From Clostridium novyi NT (GTDB lineage: Bacteria; Bacillota; Clostridia; Clostridiales; Clostridiaceae), in contig NC_008593.1 in NCBI RefSeq assembly GCF_000014125.1, forward strand, positions 1,240,001 to 1,304,000: a stretch of DNA of 64,000 nucleotides. The letters are read 5' to 3'. Both the position numbers and the translations under genes were made by a program. Shown piece by piece: positions 17,642-25,877 of the stretch (positions within the stretch are counted from its first letter, which is position 1; every line of letters starts with the position of its first letter). Below the pieces are notes generated by a model that was given only the letters and a program-made list of their open reading frames with translations, was not told where the DNA came from and searched no databases.

Positions 17642-18375
17642 TGTTTATTCACCTCTTTTATGCCATTTCTAGATAGAGGACATAAAATATCATTTGTTAA
17701 TTTTACAAATGAATTATCTTGAGATTTATTTACACTTACTATACAATCTTTATTTACTATAGTTGTCTTATGTATTTGTATAAAATTATCATCTAATTTA
17801 CTTTTTAATTCCTTAAGTGTAGTGTAAAATTGAATTATATTTTTATTAGTAGAAAGTTGAACTTTTTTACTATTCTTTATAGTTTCAATACAAATTATAT
17901 CCTTAAAGGGAATGTTGAAAATTTGAAATCCAGATTTAATTTTAAGTGTTTTTTCTGCACTTGTTGGTGTATTTTTTTGTAAGATTTTTGTAGCTGTAAT
18001 CAAGCTATCTTGCAGGTCTTTAGATAAATTATAATTTTTATCTATAAATTGAAGTATGCGCAATTTATATTGAAATACTTTGAAACCTAACTCTGAATGA
18101 TTAGTTATATAGATCATCTCTCCAGTGTAATTATCCAATTTGCGAATTTCTCTTCCTAATAATAAGCCGTTCATTTTTTCATTTAAGTCTATATCTAATA
18201 TGTAAATACATTTAGCATTTTTGGTATCACTAATGGCATTTAAAATATCTTTGCTATTATTAAATATTGATACTTTGAAGGATTTGAAATTAAGTTTTTT
18301 ATAACATTCATTAACTACTTTAGTTATCAATTTTAATGTTTCAATATTATCATCGCAAATAAATATATCTATCAT
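17629..18375 (-). CDS. agrA: AgrA-type response regulator with LytTR DNA-binding domain
   Basis: A 248-aa regulator. The receiver domain (1-125) has CDDN acidic residues at 7-10, phospho-acceptor Asp61 in YILDIDL, and Lys in the FKVFQYKLRI stretch. The C-terminal LytTR domain (about 145-245) shows FKDIICIETIKNSKKVQL, FIQIHKTTIVN and PLSRNGIKEV. It is phosphorylated by AgrC and binds paired direct repeats. AGGAGG lies just before ATG 18375. It is the first gene of the agrA-agrC transcript, with a promoter at 18427-18454. Confidence 0.92.
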   Translation of the reverse strand: MIDIFICDDNIETLKLITKVVNECYKKLNFKSFKVSIFNNSKDILNAISDTKNAKCIYILDIDLNEKMNGLLLGREIRKLDNYTGEMIYITNHSELGFKVFQYKLRILQFIDKNYNLSKDLQDSLITATKILQKNTPTSAEKTLKIKSGFQIFNIPFKDIICIETIKNSKKVQLSTNKNIIQFYTTLKELKSKLDDNFIQIHKTTIVNKDCIVSVNKSQDNSFVKLTNDILCPLSRNGIKEVNKHWIY

Positions 18376-18426
18376 ATAATAAATCCTCCTATAAAAAATT
18401 CAAAGGTTCTACAGATTCATATATAA

Positions 18427-18454
18427 ATTATATATGAATTGAAGAAAATTACAA
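18427..18454 (-). promoter_or_regulatory. probable agrA-agrC promoter
   Basis: On the minus strand TTGTAA (18449-18454), a 16-nt spacer and TATAAT (18427-18432). Two CGAC motifs, 20 nt apart (18474-18477 and 18494-18497), lie upstream of the -35 and could be a LytTR-type direct repeat. The gap 18376-18724 holds otherwise only AT-rich sequence and the purine tract near the permease. Confidence 0.55.
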
Positions 18455-18760
18455 GTAAGAATATGGAATTCAAGTCGCAAAAATAAAATATTTGTCGTTA
18501 TTTCTTAAAGGATTTTATAAATAATAATTAAAAAAGTTATATTTTATAAGAAAATATAGAATTATAATGAAGTGTGTATTTAATAATATAGAAAATATAT
18601 GTAAAGTTTTTGAAAGAATATGTGTTGAGTTTGTTAAAAATAATAAAATACAAAGGTAAATGCGAAAATTAAGGTTGATTTTATAAAAATTTTTAAATAT
18701 AATATTTAATGCACCTTAAGTGGTGTGGGAGGGAGAGGGAAAAAGAAAAGGAAGAGAAGT

Positions 18761-20062
18761 ATGAGTAAAAAATTTAATAATTTATTTGATTTGAAAGGAA
18801 ATAACACTACTATTAAGAAGGAGCTAGTAGCAGGATTGACATCGTTTTTTGCTATCGTGTATATTATAGCTGTAAATTCATCTATATTACATGATGCAAA
18901 GGTGCCACTTGAAGGAGCTATAATTGCAACAGTATTATCTTCATTTGTAGGATGCGTATTGGTTGGACTAATTGGTAATGCCCCTGTTATAATGGTGCCG
19001 GGAATGGGAGTTAACGCATTATTTTCTTACACAATCTCCACAAGTATGGGACTTACATGGAAACAAGGACTTGCAGCTGTGTTTATTTCAGGAATTGTTT
19101 TTGCAATTGTAGCATTTACAAAACTTGCAAAAATACTTACTGAATCAATCCCTACATCTTTAAAAGAAGCTATAACCGTTGGTATAGGACTTTTAATTAT
19201 GTTTATAGGACTTCAAAAGTGCGGTATTGTAGTTTCAAATCCAAAAACTTTTGTTGGACTAGGTAATTTAAGTGATCCAGCAGTATATGTAACACTTATT
19301 AATTTAGTTATTACATTAATATTATTTATATGTAATGTTCCAGGAAATTTCTTAATTGGTATGATAGGAGGAACGATAATATCTGGATTATTCCATTTAT
19401 TTGATATTTCACAAGTTACATTTAAGGGATTTTCATTAGGTGGATTTAAAGATGTTTTCATGGTTATGGATTTTAGTAAAATTGGAACATCTACATTTTG
19501 GATTGCTGTATTTTCAGTAACATTAGTGCTTGTGTTTGAAAACTTAGGTTTACTTCATGGACACATAAATGTAATGTTAAAACAGCCTGAAAAGTTTAAA
19601 AGTTCTTTTAGAGTATGTTCATTATCTGCAATTACATGTGGAATGTTTGGAACAAGTCCTACAGTTGCTACAATAGAAAGTGCGGCTGGAATAGCAGCAG
19701 GAGGTAAAACAGGAATTACTTCTATATTTACAGGAATATTATTTTTAGTATCACTATTTTTACTTCCGATAATAAAGATCATACCTAACAGTGCAATATC
19801 ACCTATACTTATAATAATTGGTGGACTTATGATGAAAAATGCATTAAACATAGACTTTAATGATTTTTCAGAAGGATTCCCTGCTTTCTTAATTATTGCT
19901 ATGATACCGTTAACTTTTAGTATAGTAGATGGTATGGCATTTGGATTTATCGCATATCCAATAGTTAAGCTTGCAGCTAAAAAATCAAAAGAAATATCAC
20001 TTACTATGTATATAATTCCTATAGTATTTTTACTAAACTTTATATTACATGCAGTAAGTTAA
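18761..20062 (+). CDS. NCS2/AzgA family purine (guanine/hypoxanthine/adenine) permease
   Basis: A 433-aa transporter with 12-14 hydrophobic segments and AzgA-type motifs: KELVAGLTSFFAIVYIIAVN near the start, MVPGMGVNALFSYT, and ATCGMFGTSPTVATIESAAGIAAGGKTG (binding-site region). The reading frame extends to a GTG at 18725, but that stretch encodes only GGRGKKKRKRS from a pure-purine run. I therefore chose ATG 18761, with AGGAAGAG as its RBS. It imports nucleobases by proton symport. I found no purine riboswitch upstream. Terminator at 20068-20092. Confidence 0.88.
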   Translation: MSKKFNNLFDLKGNNTTIKKELVAGLTSFFAIVYIIAVNSSILHDAKVPLEGAIIATVLSSFVGCVLVGLIGNAPVIMVPGMGVNALFSYTISTSMGLTWKQGLAAVFISGIVFAIVAFTKLAKILTESIPTSLKEAITVGIGLLIMFIGLQKCGIVVSNPKTFVGLGNLSDPAVYVTLINLVITLILFICNVPGNFLIGMIGGTIISGLFHLFDISQVTFKGFSLGGFKDVFMVMDFSKIGTSTFWIAVFSVTLVLVFENLGLLHGHINVMLKQPEKFKSSFRVCSLSAITCGMFGTSPTVATIESAAGIAAGGKTGITSIFTGILFLVSLFLLPIIKIIPNSAISPILIIIGGLMMKNALNIDFNDFSEGFPAFLIIAMIPLTFSIVDGMAFGFIAYPIVKLAAKKSKEISLTMYIIPIVFLLNFILHAVS

Positions 20063-20067
20063 ATTTT

Positions 20068-20092
20068 AGGACAGCATATGCTGTCCTTTTTA
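20068..20092 (+). terminator. terminator of the purine permease gene
   Basis: AGGACAGCAT and ATGCTGTCCT form a perfect palindrome followed by TTTTTATTTT. Confidence 0.9.
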
Positions 20093-20125
20093 TTTTGAAA
20101 ATGTATGGTTTGTTCTATAAGATTA

Positions 20126-20180
20126 TTGACTTTAAGATAAAAATATATTATATTTTATAAATAGTTAGCATGCAAACTAT
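20126..20180 (+). promoter_or_regulatory. MarR-gene promoter and operator
   Basis: TTGACT (20126-20131), 17 nt and TATATT (20149-20154), then a 20-bp near-palindrome ATAGTTAGCATGCAAACTAT (20161-20180, one mismatched pair) at the expected transcription start. A palindrome there fits autorepression by the MarR protein encoded next. Confidence 0.65.
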
Positions 20181-20191
20181 TTGGAGGGGTT

Positions 20192-20626
20192 ATGAATTGT
20201 ACATCTGGTTTTAAAATTGCATTACTTATTAAAGAAATAAATTCTAAAATAAATTATAAAGTTACAGAGGAACTAAAAAATATAGGATTAACTGTTCCTC
20301 AAATTACAGCTATAAAATTTATAGCACATAGAAAGAAGGTAACTGTATCTGAACTTAGTGAAGAAATGAGTGTTACTAAAGCTACTGTATCTGGTATTCT
20401 AAATAGATTAGAGAATATGAATATAATCAAAAGAATAAGGAGCAATGAAGATAAAAGAATTGTATATATAGTTTTTTCAGATGAGGGATTAAGCTTAGCT
20501 AAAGATATAAAGCATATAATGAATAATTGTTTTGAAAATATATTCAGTAATGTTTCTAAAGAAGATTTAATTAGCATAGACAATCATTTAAGTTCTTTAT
20601 TAAAGGTAGTAGAAAAACATTTGTAA
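20192..20626 (+). CDS. MarR family transcriptional regulator
   Basis: A 144-aa winged-helix regulator. Helices and wing are evident: VPQITAIKFIAHRKKVTVSELSEEM, then the recognition helix VTKATVSGILNRLENMNIIKRI, the wing RSNEDKRIVYIVFSDEG, and a C-terminal dimer helix. It probably represses itself through the palindrome at 20161-20180 and may control the HsmA-like gene 46 nt downstream. Such regulators respond to small phenolic or oxidising ligands; the ligand here is unknown. ATG 20192 has GGAGGGG upstream. Confidence 0.87.
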   Translation: MNCTSGFKIALLIKEINSKINYKVTEELKNIGLTVPQITAIKFIAHRKKVTVSELSEEMSVTKATVSGILNRLENMNIIKRIRSNEDKRIVYIVFSDEGLSLAKDIKHIMNNCFENIFSNVSKEDLISIDNHLSSLLKVVEKHL

Positions 20627-20671
20627 AATTATAAGTAAAAATTAAACTTGATTACGTAGAGAGGATGTGTA

Positions 20672-21045
20672 ATGGTTATGTTAGCAAAAGCAATAGTTTT
20701 TATAACTTTAGCTCTTATATTTTATACAATTGGAGTTTTTTCAGAAAAGAAACAGGTACATTAAAGGTATGGCATGTAGTTGTATTTTGGTGTGGACTTG
20801 TATGCGATACATTAGGGACAAGTTTTATGGGGAAAATAGCAGGTTCTATGTTTGAGGTGAATATACATGGTATAACAGGATTGCTTGCTATAATACTTAT
20901 GTTATTCCATGCTATATGGGCTACTATTGTATTAGTAAGAAATAGTGAACAATCAAAGAGAACATTTCACAAATTTAGTATAGTTGTTTGGATAATTTGG
21001 TTAATACCATATTTATCAGGTATCTTCGTTGGAATGAGCAAATAA
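20672..21045 (+). pseudogene. HsmA-like (TIGR03987-type) small membrane protein, frameshifted
   Basis: From ATG 20672 (RBS GAGAGG 7 nt upstream) the frame reads MVMLAKAIVFITLALIFYTI then GVFSEKKQVH and stops at 20762-20764. The family continuation TGTLKVWHVVVFWCGLVCD is in the +1-shifted frame and runs to 21045. Adding one base at about 20750-20753 would give SEKKTGTLK and a normal four-helix protein of about 124 aa. It is therefore a one-base deletion or a sequencing error. The later part (LLAIILMLFHAIWATIVL, WIIWLIPYLSGIFVG) is well preserved, suggesting a recent event. Function of the family is poorly known. Confidence 0.75.
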
Positions 21046-21054
21046 TAATAACAA

Positions 21055-21096
21055 GAAGAACTTTAAGAATTCATACATTTCTTAAAGTTCTTTTTA
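21055..21096 (+). terminator. terminator
   Basis: AAGAACTTTAAGAA and TTTCTTAAAGTTCTT pair and are followed by TTTTATTG. Confidence 0.85.
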
Positions 21097-21190
21097 TTGT
21101 TTTAGAAATTTATTAAAAATTAAATTATACAATAGAATTTGTGTTATAATTATACGACAATTAGTATTAAAGACAAAGGAGGAAAATAGT

Positions 21191-22294
21191 TTGTTTAATA
21201 TAAAAAGGATTAAGTATTATGACATAATAGTAGCTGTAATAATATCTTTTATAGCCATTCAGCTTATAATTAATTATAAATTTATCTTAAAAATATTAGG
21301 TGATATAATAAATATACTGACCCCATTTATTTTAGCGTTTACAATAGCTTATGTTTTAAATCCGATAATGAAGTTCATAGAAAAAAGACTAAAGTTTAAT
21401 AGAGGAACAAGTATAGTATGTACATACATTTTAGTTATGAGCTTAATAACTGTTTTTTCAATAACAATAATTCCAAAAGTTTTTAATAGTGGAATTGATA
21501 TGATCGATAATATACCTGAATTTGCACAAAAGATGTATTCTTGGACTAGTAGCCATATTCCAAGTAAACTTATAGGTTCAGGAAGTATTTTAAGAAACAA
21601 TTCTGGAAAGTGGATAGAAAAGCTTAGTATTATGTCTTCAGAATGGATATCTTTATTATTATCGACAATAGTTTCAACTACAACGTCCTTAATTAATTTT
21701 TTGTTTGGACTTATAATATCAATATATATGTTATATGATAAAGAGAAGTTTCAAGATATAGCTACAAAATTAGTTTATATATTATTAAAAGAAAATAAAG
21801 GAAATAAGTTTATAAGTTTTATAAAAACTGTTCATACTATGGTTGGAACTTATATAGGAATAAAGGCAATAGATTCATTTATAATAGGTATTATATGTTT
21901 TATAGGTCTTATGATTTTTAAAACTCCTTATGTACTTATATTATCTATTATAGTTATGATTACAAATATGATACCGTACTTTGGACCTTTTATGGGTATG
22001 ATACCTCCAGTTGTCATAAATATTTTTTATGATCCTAAACGAGCAATTGGAATTTTAGTATTTTTAATTTTATTACAACAATTTGATGCATGGATACTTG
22101 AACCCAAGCTTGTAAGCACTAGTGTAGGGGTTAGTCCATTTCTAGTTATATTAGGTATAACCATATTTGGAAGCGTATTTGGTGTTATAGGAATGCTACT
22201 TGCATCACCAATTATGGCAGTGTTAAATATATATCTAGGAAAATGGTTTAGAAAAAAAGTAAATCAGTATGAAAATTCACTTAAACAAGAATAG
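21191..22294 (+). CDS. AI-2E family (PerM-like) transporter
   Basis: A 367-aa membrane protein of the AI-2 exporter superfamily. It has seven to eight hydrophobic segments, the N-terminal ILTPFILAFTIAYVLNPIMKFIE, an extracytoplasmic middle region, and the conserved ITNMIPYFGPFMGMIPPV and ASPIMAVLNIYLGKW near the end. The start is TTG 21191, with AAAGGAGGAAAAT directly upstream. Substrates in the family range from AI-2 to sodium/proton exchange, so signal export should not be assumed. Its terminator stem at 22288-22320 includes the stop codon. Confidence 0.85.
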   Translation: MFNIKRIKYYDIIVAVIISFIAIQLIINYKFILKILGDIINILTPFILAFTIAYVLNPIMKFIEKRLKFNRGTSIVCTYILVMSLITVFSITIIPKVFNSGIDMIDNIPEFAQKMYSWTSSHIPSKLIGSGSILRNNSGKWIEKLSIMSSEWISLLLSTIVSTTTSLINFLFGLIISIYMLYDKEKFQDIATKLVYILLKENKGNKFISFIKTVHTMVGTYIGIKAIDSFIIGIICFIGLMIFKTPYVLILSIIVMITNMIPYFGPFMGMIPPVVINIFYDPKRAIGILVFLILLQQFDAWILEPKLVSTSVGVSPFLVILGITIFGSVFGVIGMLLASPIMAVLNIYLGKWFRKKVNQYENSLKQE

Positions 22295-22320
22295 CTTATA
22301 GTTTTAGGCTATTCTTTTTA
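22288..22320 (+). terminator. terminator
   Basis: AAGAATAGC and GCTATTCTT pair around an 11-nt loop, followed by TTTA. The left arm overlaps the stop codon. Confidence 0.75.
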
Positions 22321-22420
22321 ATTTTTAATAAAAAATTTCTTTAAAGTTTTCTAAAACTAATATATTATATTGTAAGAGAAAAATATATTAGTTACTAGAA
22401 GGGAGAACATAAATAATAGT

Positions 22421-23977
22421 ATGAGTATATTAACAGTTAAAAATATGAGTCACGGATTTGGTGATAGAGCAATATTTGATGATGTATCATTTAGACTTTT
22501 AAAAGGAGAACATATTGGACTTATAGGAGCTAATGGAGAAGGTAAGTCTACCTTTATGAATATAATCACAGGAAATCTTATGCCTGATGAGGGAAAGATA
22601 CAATGGAGTAACAGAGTTAAGGTTGGGTATATGGATCAACACGCAAACCTTAAAAAGGGTAAAACAATTAGAGAGGTTTTAAGAGAAGCTTTTGATGAGT
22701 TATTTACATTAGAAAAAGAAATGCTAGATATAACAGAAAAAATGGCAGATGCATCTCCAGAAGAATTAGAAAAATTACTAGAAGATATGGGAGATATACA
22801 AGATATTTTAGATAATAGTGATTTTTATATAATAGATGCAAAAATAGAAGAAGTAGCATCTGGTCTTGGAATTAGTGATATAGGATTAGATAAAGATGTG
22901 CATGACTTAAGTGGAGGACAAAGAACAAAAATACTTCTTGCAAAGTTACTACTTCAAAAGCCTGATATTTTATTACTTGATGAGCCTACAAACTATTTAG
23001 ATGAAGCGCATATAGAATGGTTAAAAAGATTTCTTCAAAACTATGAAAATGCTTTTATATTAATATCACACGATATTCCATTCCTAAATAGCGTAATAAA
23101 TTTAATTTATCATTTAGATAATTTGAAATTAACAAGATATGTAGGTGACTACAATAACTTTAAGAGAATATATGAAGCAAATAAAAAACAATTAGAAGCA
23201 GCTTATGCAAGACAACAACAAGAAATAGCAAAACTTGAAGACTTTGTTGCTAGAAATAAGGCTAGAGTTGCAACAACAGGAATGGCAAAATCAAGACAAA
23301 AGAAATTAGATAAGATGGAAAGAATAGAACTTACATCCGAAAAACCAAAGCCAGAGTTTAACTTTAAAAAAGGTAGAACATCTGGAAAAATGATATTTGA
23401 AACTAGAGATTTAGTAATAGGGTATGATGAACCACTTTCAAAGCCTTTAAATTTAACTATGGAAAGAGGACAAAAAATAGCATTAGTTGGTGCAAATGGA
23501 CTTGGTAAAAGTACTCTTCTAAAAAGTTTAATGGGACAGATAAAACCTATAAGTGGAGAAGTTGAACTTGGCGATTATCAACTTATTGGATATTTTGAAC
23601 AAGAAATAAAAGGTAATAATAATCATACTTGTATAGAAGAAATTTGGGAAGAGTTTCCGTCACTTACTCAATATGAAGTGCGTTCAGCATTAGCTAAATG
23701 TGGACTTACAACTAAACATATAGAAAGTAGAGTAAATGTCCTAAGTGGAGGAGAACAAGCTAAAGTTAGACTTTGTAAGCTTATAAATAGGGAAAGTAAT
23801 ATATTAATATTAGACGAGCCTACTAACCATTTAGATGTTGATGCAAAGGATGAATTAAAAAGAGCGTTAAAAGAATACAATGGAACAATACTTTTAGTTT
23901 GCCACGAACCAGAATTTTATAGAGATGTAGTAACAGATATATGGAATTGTGAAGAATGGACAACTAAGATAGTATAA
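22421..23977 (+). CDS. ABC-F family ATPase (translation-associated)
   Basis: A 518-aa soluble protein with two ABC domains and no membrane segment. Walker A motifs are GANGEGKST (about 37-45) and GANGLGKST (about 357-365). Signatures are LSGGQRTKI and LSGGEQAKV, and Walker B motifs are DILLLDEPTNYLDE and NILILDEPTNHLD. Between the domains lies the charged P-site tRNA-interaction linker (about 245-310; QQEIAKLEDFVARNKARVATTGMAKSRQKKLDKM). Length is close to Bacillus YfmM-type proteins. ABC-F proteins act on the ribosome, in stall release or antibiotic protection; I cannot say which. Single gene with a strong terminator. Confidence 0.9.
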   Translation: MSILTVKNMSHGFGDRAIFDDVSFRLLKGEHIGLIGANGEGKSTFMNIITGNLMPDEGKIQWSNRVKVGYMDQHANLKKGKTIREVLREAFDELFTLEKEMLDITEKMADASPEELEKLLEDMGDIQDILDNSDFYIIDAKIEEVASGLGISDIGLDKDVHDLSGGQRTKILLAKLLLQKPDILLLDEPTNYLDEAHIEWLKRFLQNYENAFILISHDIPFLNSVINLIYHLDNLKLTRYVGDYNNFKRIYEANKKQLEAAYARQQQEIAKLEDFVARNKARVATTGMAKSRQKKLDKMERIELTSEKPKPEFNFKKGRTSGKMIFETRDLVIGYDEPLSKPLNLTMERGQKIALVGANGLGKSTLLKSLMGQIKPISGEVELGDYQLIGYFEQEIKGNNNHTCIEEIWEEFPSLTQYEVRSALAKCGLTTKHIESRVNVLSGGEQAKVRLCKLINRESNILILDEPTNHLDVDAKDELKRALKEYNGTILLVCHEPEFYRDVVTDIWNCEEWTTKIV

Positions 23978-24015
23978 ATGAAGAAATCCTATAGTAATAT
24001 AGGATTTCTTCATTT
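23976..24015 (+). terminator. terminator of the ABC-F gene
   Basis: AAATGAAGAAATCCTATA (23976-23993) and TATAGGATTTCTTCATTT (23998-24015) are exact complements around GTAA. Confidence 0.85.
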
Positions 24016-24146
24016 ATACTTAAAATAGGTTATTGTAAATAAATTACAAATATGTTAAAATTAATTACGAAAAGGTTTTCAAAAGTTAATTGATATTAAA
24101 ATTATTAATTTTAATATATAAAATATTATATTTGGGGGGATTTAAA

Positions 24147-25526
24147 ATGATTAGAAAACCAGAACCTTTTAAAATTAAAATGGTAGAACCTCTTACCATT
24201 ACAACTAAAGAACAAAGAATAAAGGCACTAAAAAATGCAGGATACAATCCATTTTTATTAAAATCTGAAGATGTATATATAGACCTTTTAACAGACAGTG
24301 GAACAGGGGCAATGAGTGATAATCAATGGGCTGGGCTTATGCAAGGAGATGAAGCTTATGCTGGTAGTAAAAGTTATTATCATATAGTTGATGCAGTTAA
24401 AGACATATTTGATTATAATTATGTTGTGCCAACTCATCAAGGTAGAGGTGCAGAAAAAGTATTATTCTCTAATCTTATAAAAGAAAAAGGACAATATGTA
24501 CTTGGAAATATGCATTTTGATACTACAAAAGCTCATATAGAATTAAATGGTGGTAGAGCATTAAATTTTGTAACAGAAAAAGCATTTGACACAGAAACAT
24601 ATTTTGATTGGAAAGGTAATTTTGATCTTGAAAAAATGGAAAACTTTATAAAGGAAAAAGGTGCTGATAAGATAGCTTTTATACTTATGACAATAACTTG
24701 TAACAGTGCAGGTGGAGAACCTGTATCAATGGCTAATTTAAGAGCTACAAATTCTTTAGCTAAAAAGTATGGAATAAGAATATTTATAGATGCAGCTAGA
24801 TTTGCTGAAAATGCATACTTCATAAAACAAAGAGAAGAAGGATATAAAGATAAGACTATAAAAGAAATTGTTAGAGAAATGTTTTCATATGCAGAAGGCT
24901 TTACAATGAGTGCTAAAAAAGATGCTATAGTAAATATAGGTGGTTTATGTGGAATAAAAGAAGATAAAGAATTATTTACTGCAGTTCAATCTAGTGTAGT
25001 TCCAATGGAAGGATTTATAACTTATGGTGGACTTGCTGGTAGAGATATGGAGTGCTTAGCTAGAGGATTATATGAAGGAATAAATTATGATTATCTTGAT
25101 TATAGAGTGTCTCAAGTTGCATATTTAGGAAGCAGATTAAAAGAAGGTGGAATACCAATTCAATATCCAACAGGAGGACATGCTGTATTTGTAGACGCTA
25201 AAAAAGTTCTTCCACACATTCCTTATTATCAATTCCCAGCTCAAGTTTTATGTAATGCTTTATATTTAGAATCAGGGGTTAGAGCTGTTGAAGTTGGATC
25301 TTTCTTATTAGGTAGAGATCCTGAAACAGGTGAACAACTGGAATCACCACTTGAACTTGTAAGACTTACAATTGCAAGAAGAGTATATACAAACGATCAT
25401 ATGGATGTAATCGCAGATGCCTTAATATCAATTAAAGACAAAGCAAAATCATTAAAGGGATTAGAATTTACTTATGAACCAAAAGTTTTAAGACATTTTA
25501 CAGCTAGATTAAAACCAATAGAATAA
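24147..25526 (+). CDS. tnaA: Tryptophanase (tryptophan indole-lyase)
   Basis: A 459-aa PLP enzyme cleaving L-tryptophan to indole, pyruvate and ammonia. I chose ATG 24147 ([15 protein letters not shown]) because GGGGGGA lies just before it; the 19 earlier codons are AT-rich leader. Family motifs: [64 protein letters not shown] (PLP lysine) and [12 protein letters not shown]. The stretch [16 protein letters not shown] lacks the Arg that tyrosine phenol-lyase has there (MERG), so tryptophanase is preferred, though the MSDNQWAG region is TPL-like. A sodium-dependent transporter follows. Confidence 0.88.
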   Translation: MIRKPEPFKIKMVEPLTITTKEQRIKALKNAGYNPFLLKSEDVYIDLLTDSGTGAMSDNQWAGLMQGDEAYAGSKSYYHIVDAVKDIFDYNYVVPTHQGRGAEKVLFSNLIKEKGQYVLGNMHFDTTKAHIELNGGRALNFVTEKAFDTETYFDWKGNFDLEKMENFIKEKGADKIAFILMTITCNSAGGEPVSMANLRATNSLAKKYGIRIFIDAARFAENAYFIKQREEGYKDKTIKEIVREMFSYAEGFTMSAKKDAIVNIGGLCGIKEDKELFTAVQSSVVPMEGFITYGGLAGRDMECLARGLYEGINYDYLDYRVSQVAYLGSRLKEGGIPIQYPTGGHAVFVDAKKVLPHIPYYQFPAQVLCNALYLESGVRAVEVGSFLLGRDPETGEQLESPLELVRLTIARRVYTNDHMDVIADALISIKDKAKSLKGLEFTYEPKVLRHFTARLKPIE

Positions 25527-25570
25527 ATTTGTAAAAATTCATGTAAAAAAATATTATATTAGTAAACAAC

Positions 25571-25618
25571 AAAGTAGCGATTGCAATTATACATTTGTAA
25601 TTTTGCAATCGCTTTATT
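25571..25618 (+). terminator. terminator of tnaA
   Basis: GCGATTGCA (25577-25585) and TGCAATCGC (25604-25612) pair perfectly, followed by TTTATT. The gap 25527-25877 holds nothing else I can name. Confidence 0.75.
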
Positions 25619-25877
25619 AAATATAATTTTAACAACAGCTACATTATATCATATATGGATATAATTTAAAAACCAATAGACATTTTTTAAAATACCTACA
25701 AGTTATATAATTATATAAGCGTTATTTAAAAATTTATATAATATTTTTTACTTTTTATTAAAATTTCACTGTAGCTTAATAAAAAAATAAAATTTAGGAA
25801 AAAGATTAATTTATTTTAATTTAAATTAATGAAAATAAGATTTTTATTATTTTTTTAGTATCATAAGGAGTGAAATT

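Noticed and set aside
18500..18725. Purine riboswitch before the purine permease
   Set aside because: I looked for the TATA-type junctions and loop-loop motifs of the xpt class and found none; only a small GCACC/GGTGT stem is present.
20665..21045. A 126-aa protein starting MCNGYVSKSN
   Set aside because: Its first 30 residues are the wrong frame of the HsmA-like gene; the RBS and family sequence place the start at 20672 with a frameshift.
24016..24146. tnaC-like leader peptide before tryptophanase
   Set aside because: No short frame with a Trp codon and RBS is visible, and the region is AT-rich with no rho-site-like run.
24147..25526. Tyrosine phenol-lyase instead of tryptophanase
   Set aside because: The N-terminal MSDNQWAG is TPL-like, but the substrate-site segment reads [15 protein letters not shown] without the TPL Arg, so tryptophanase fits better.
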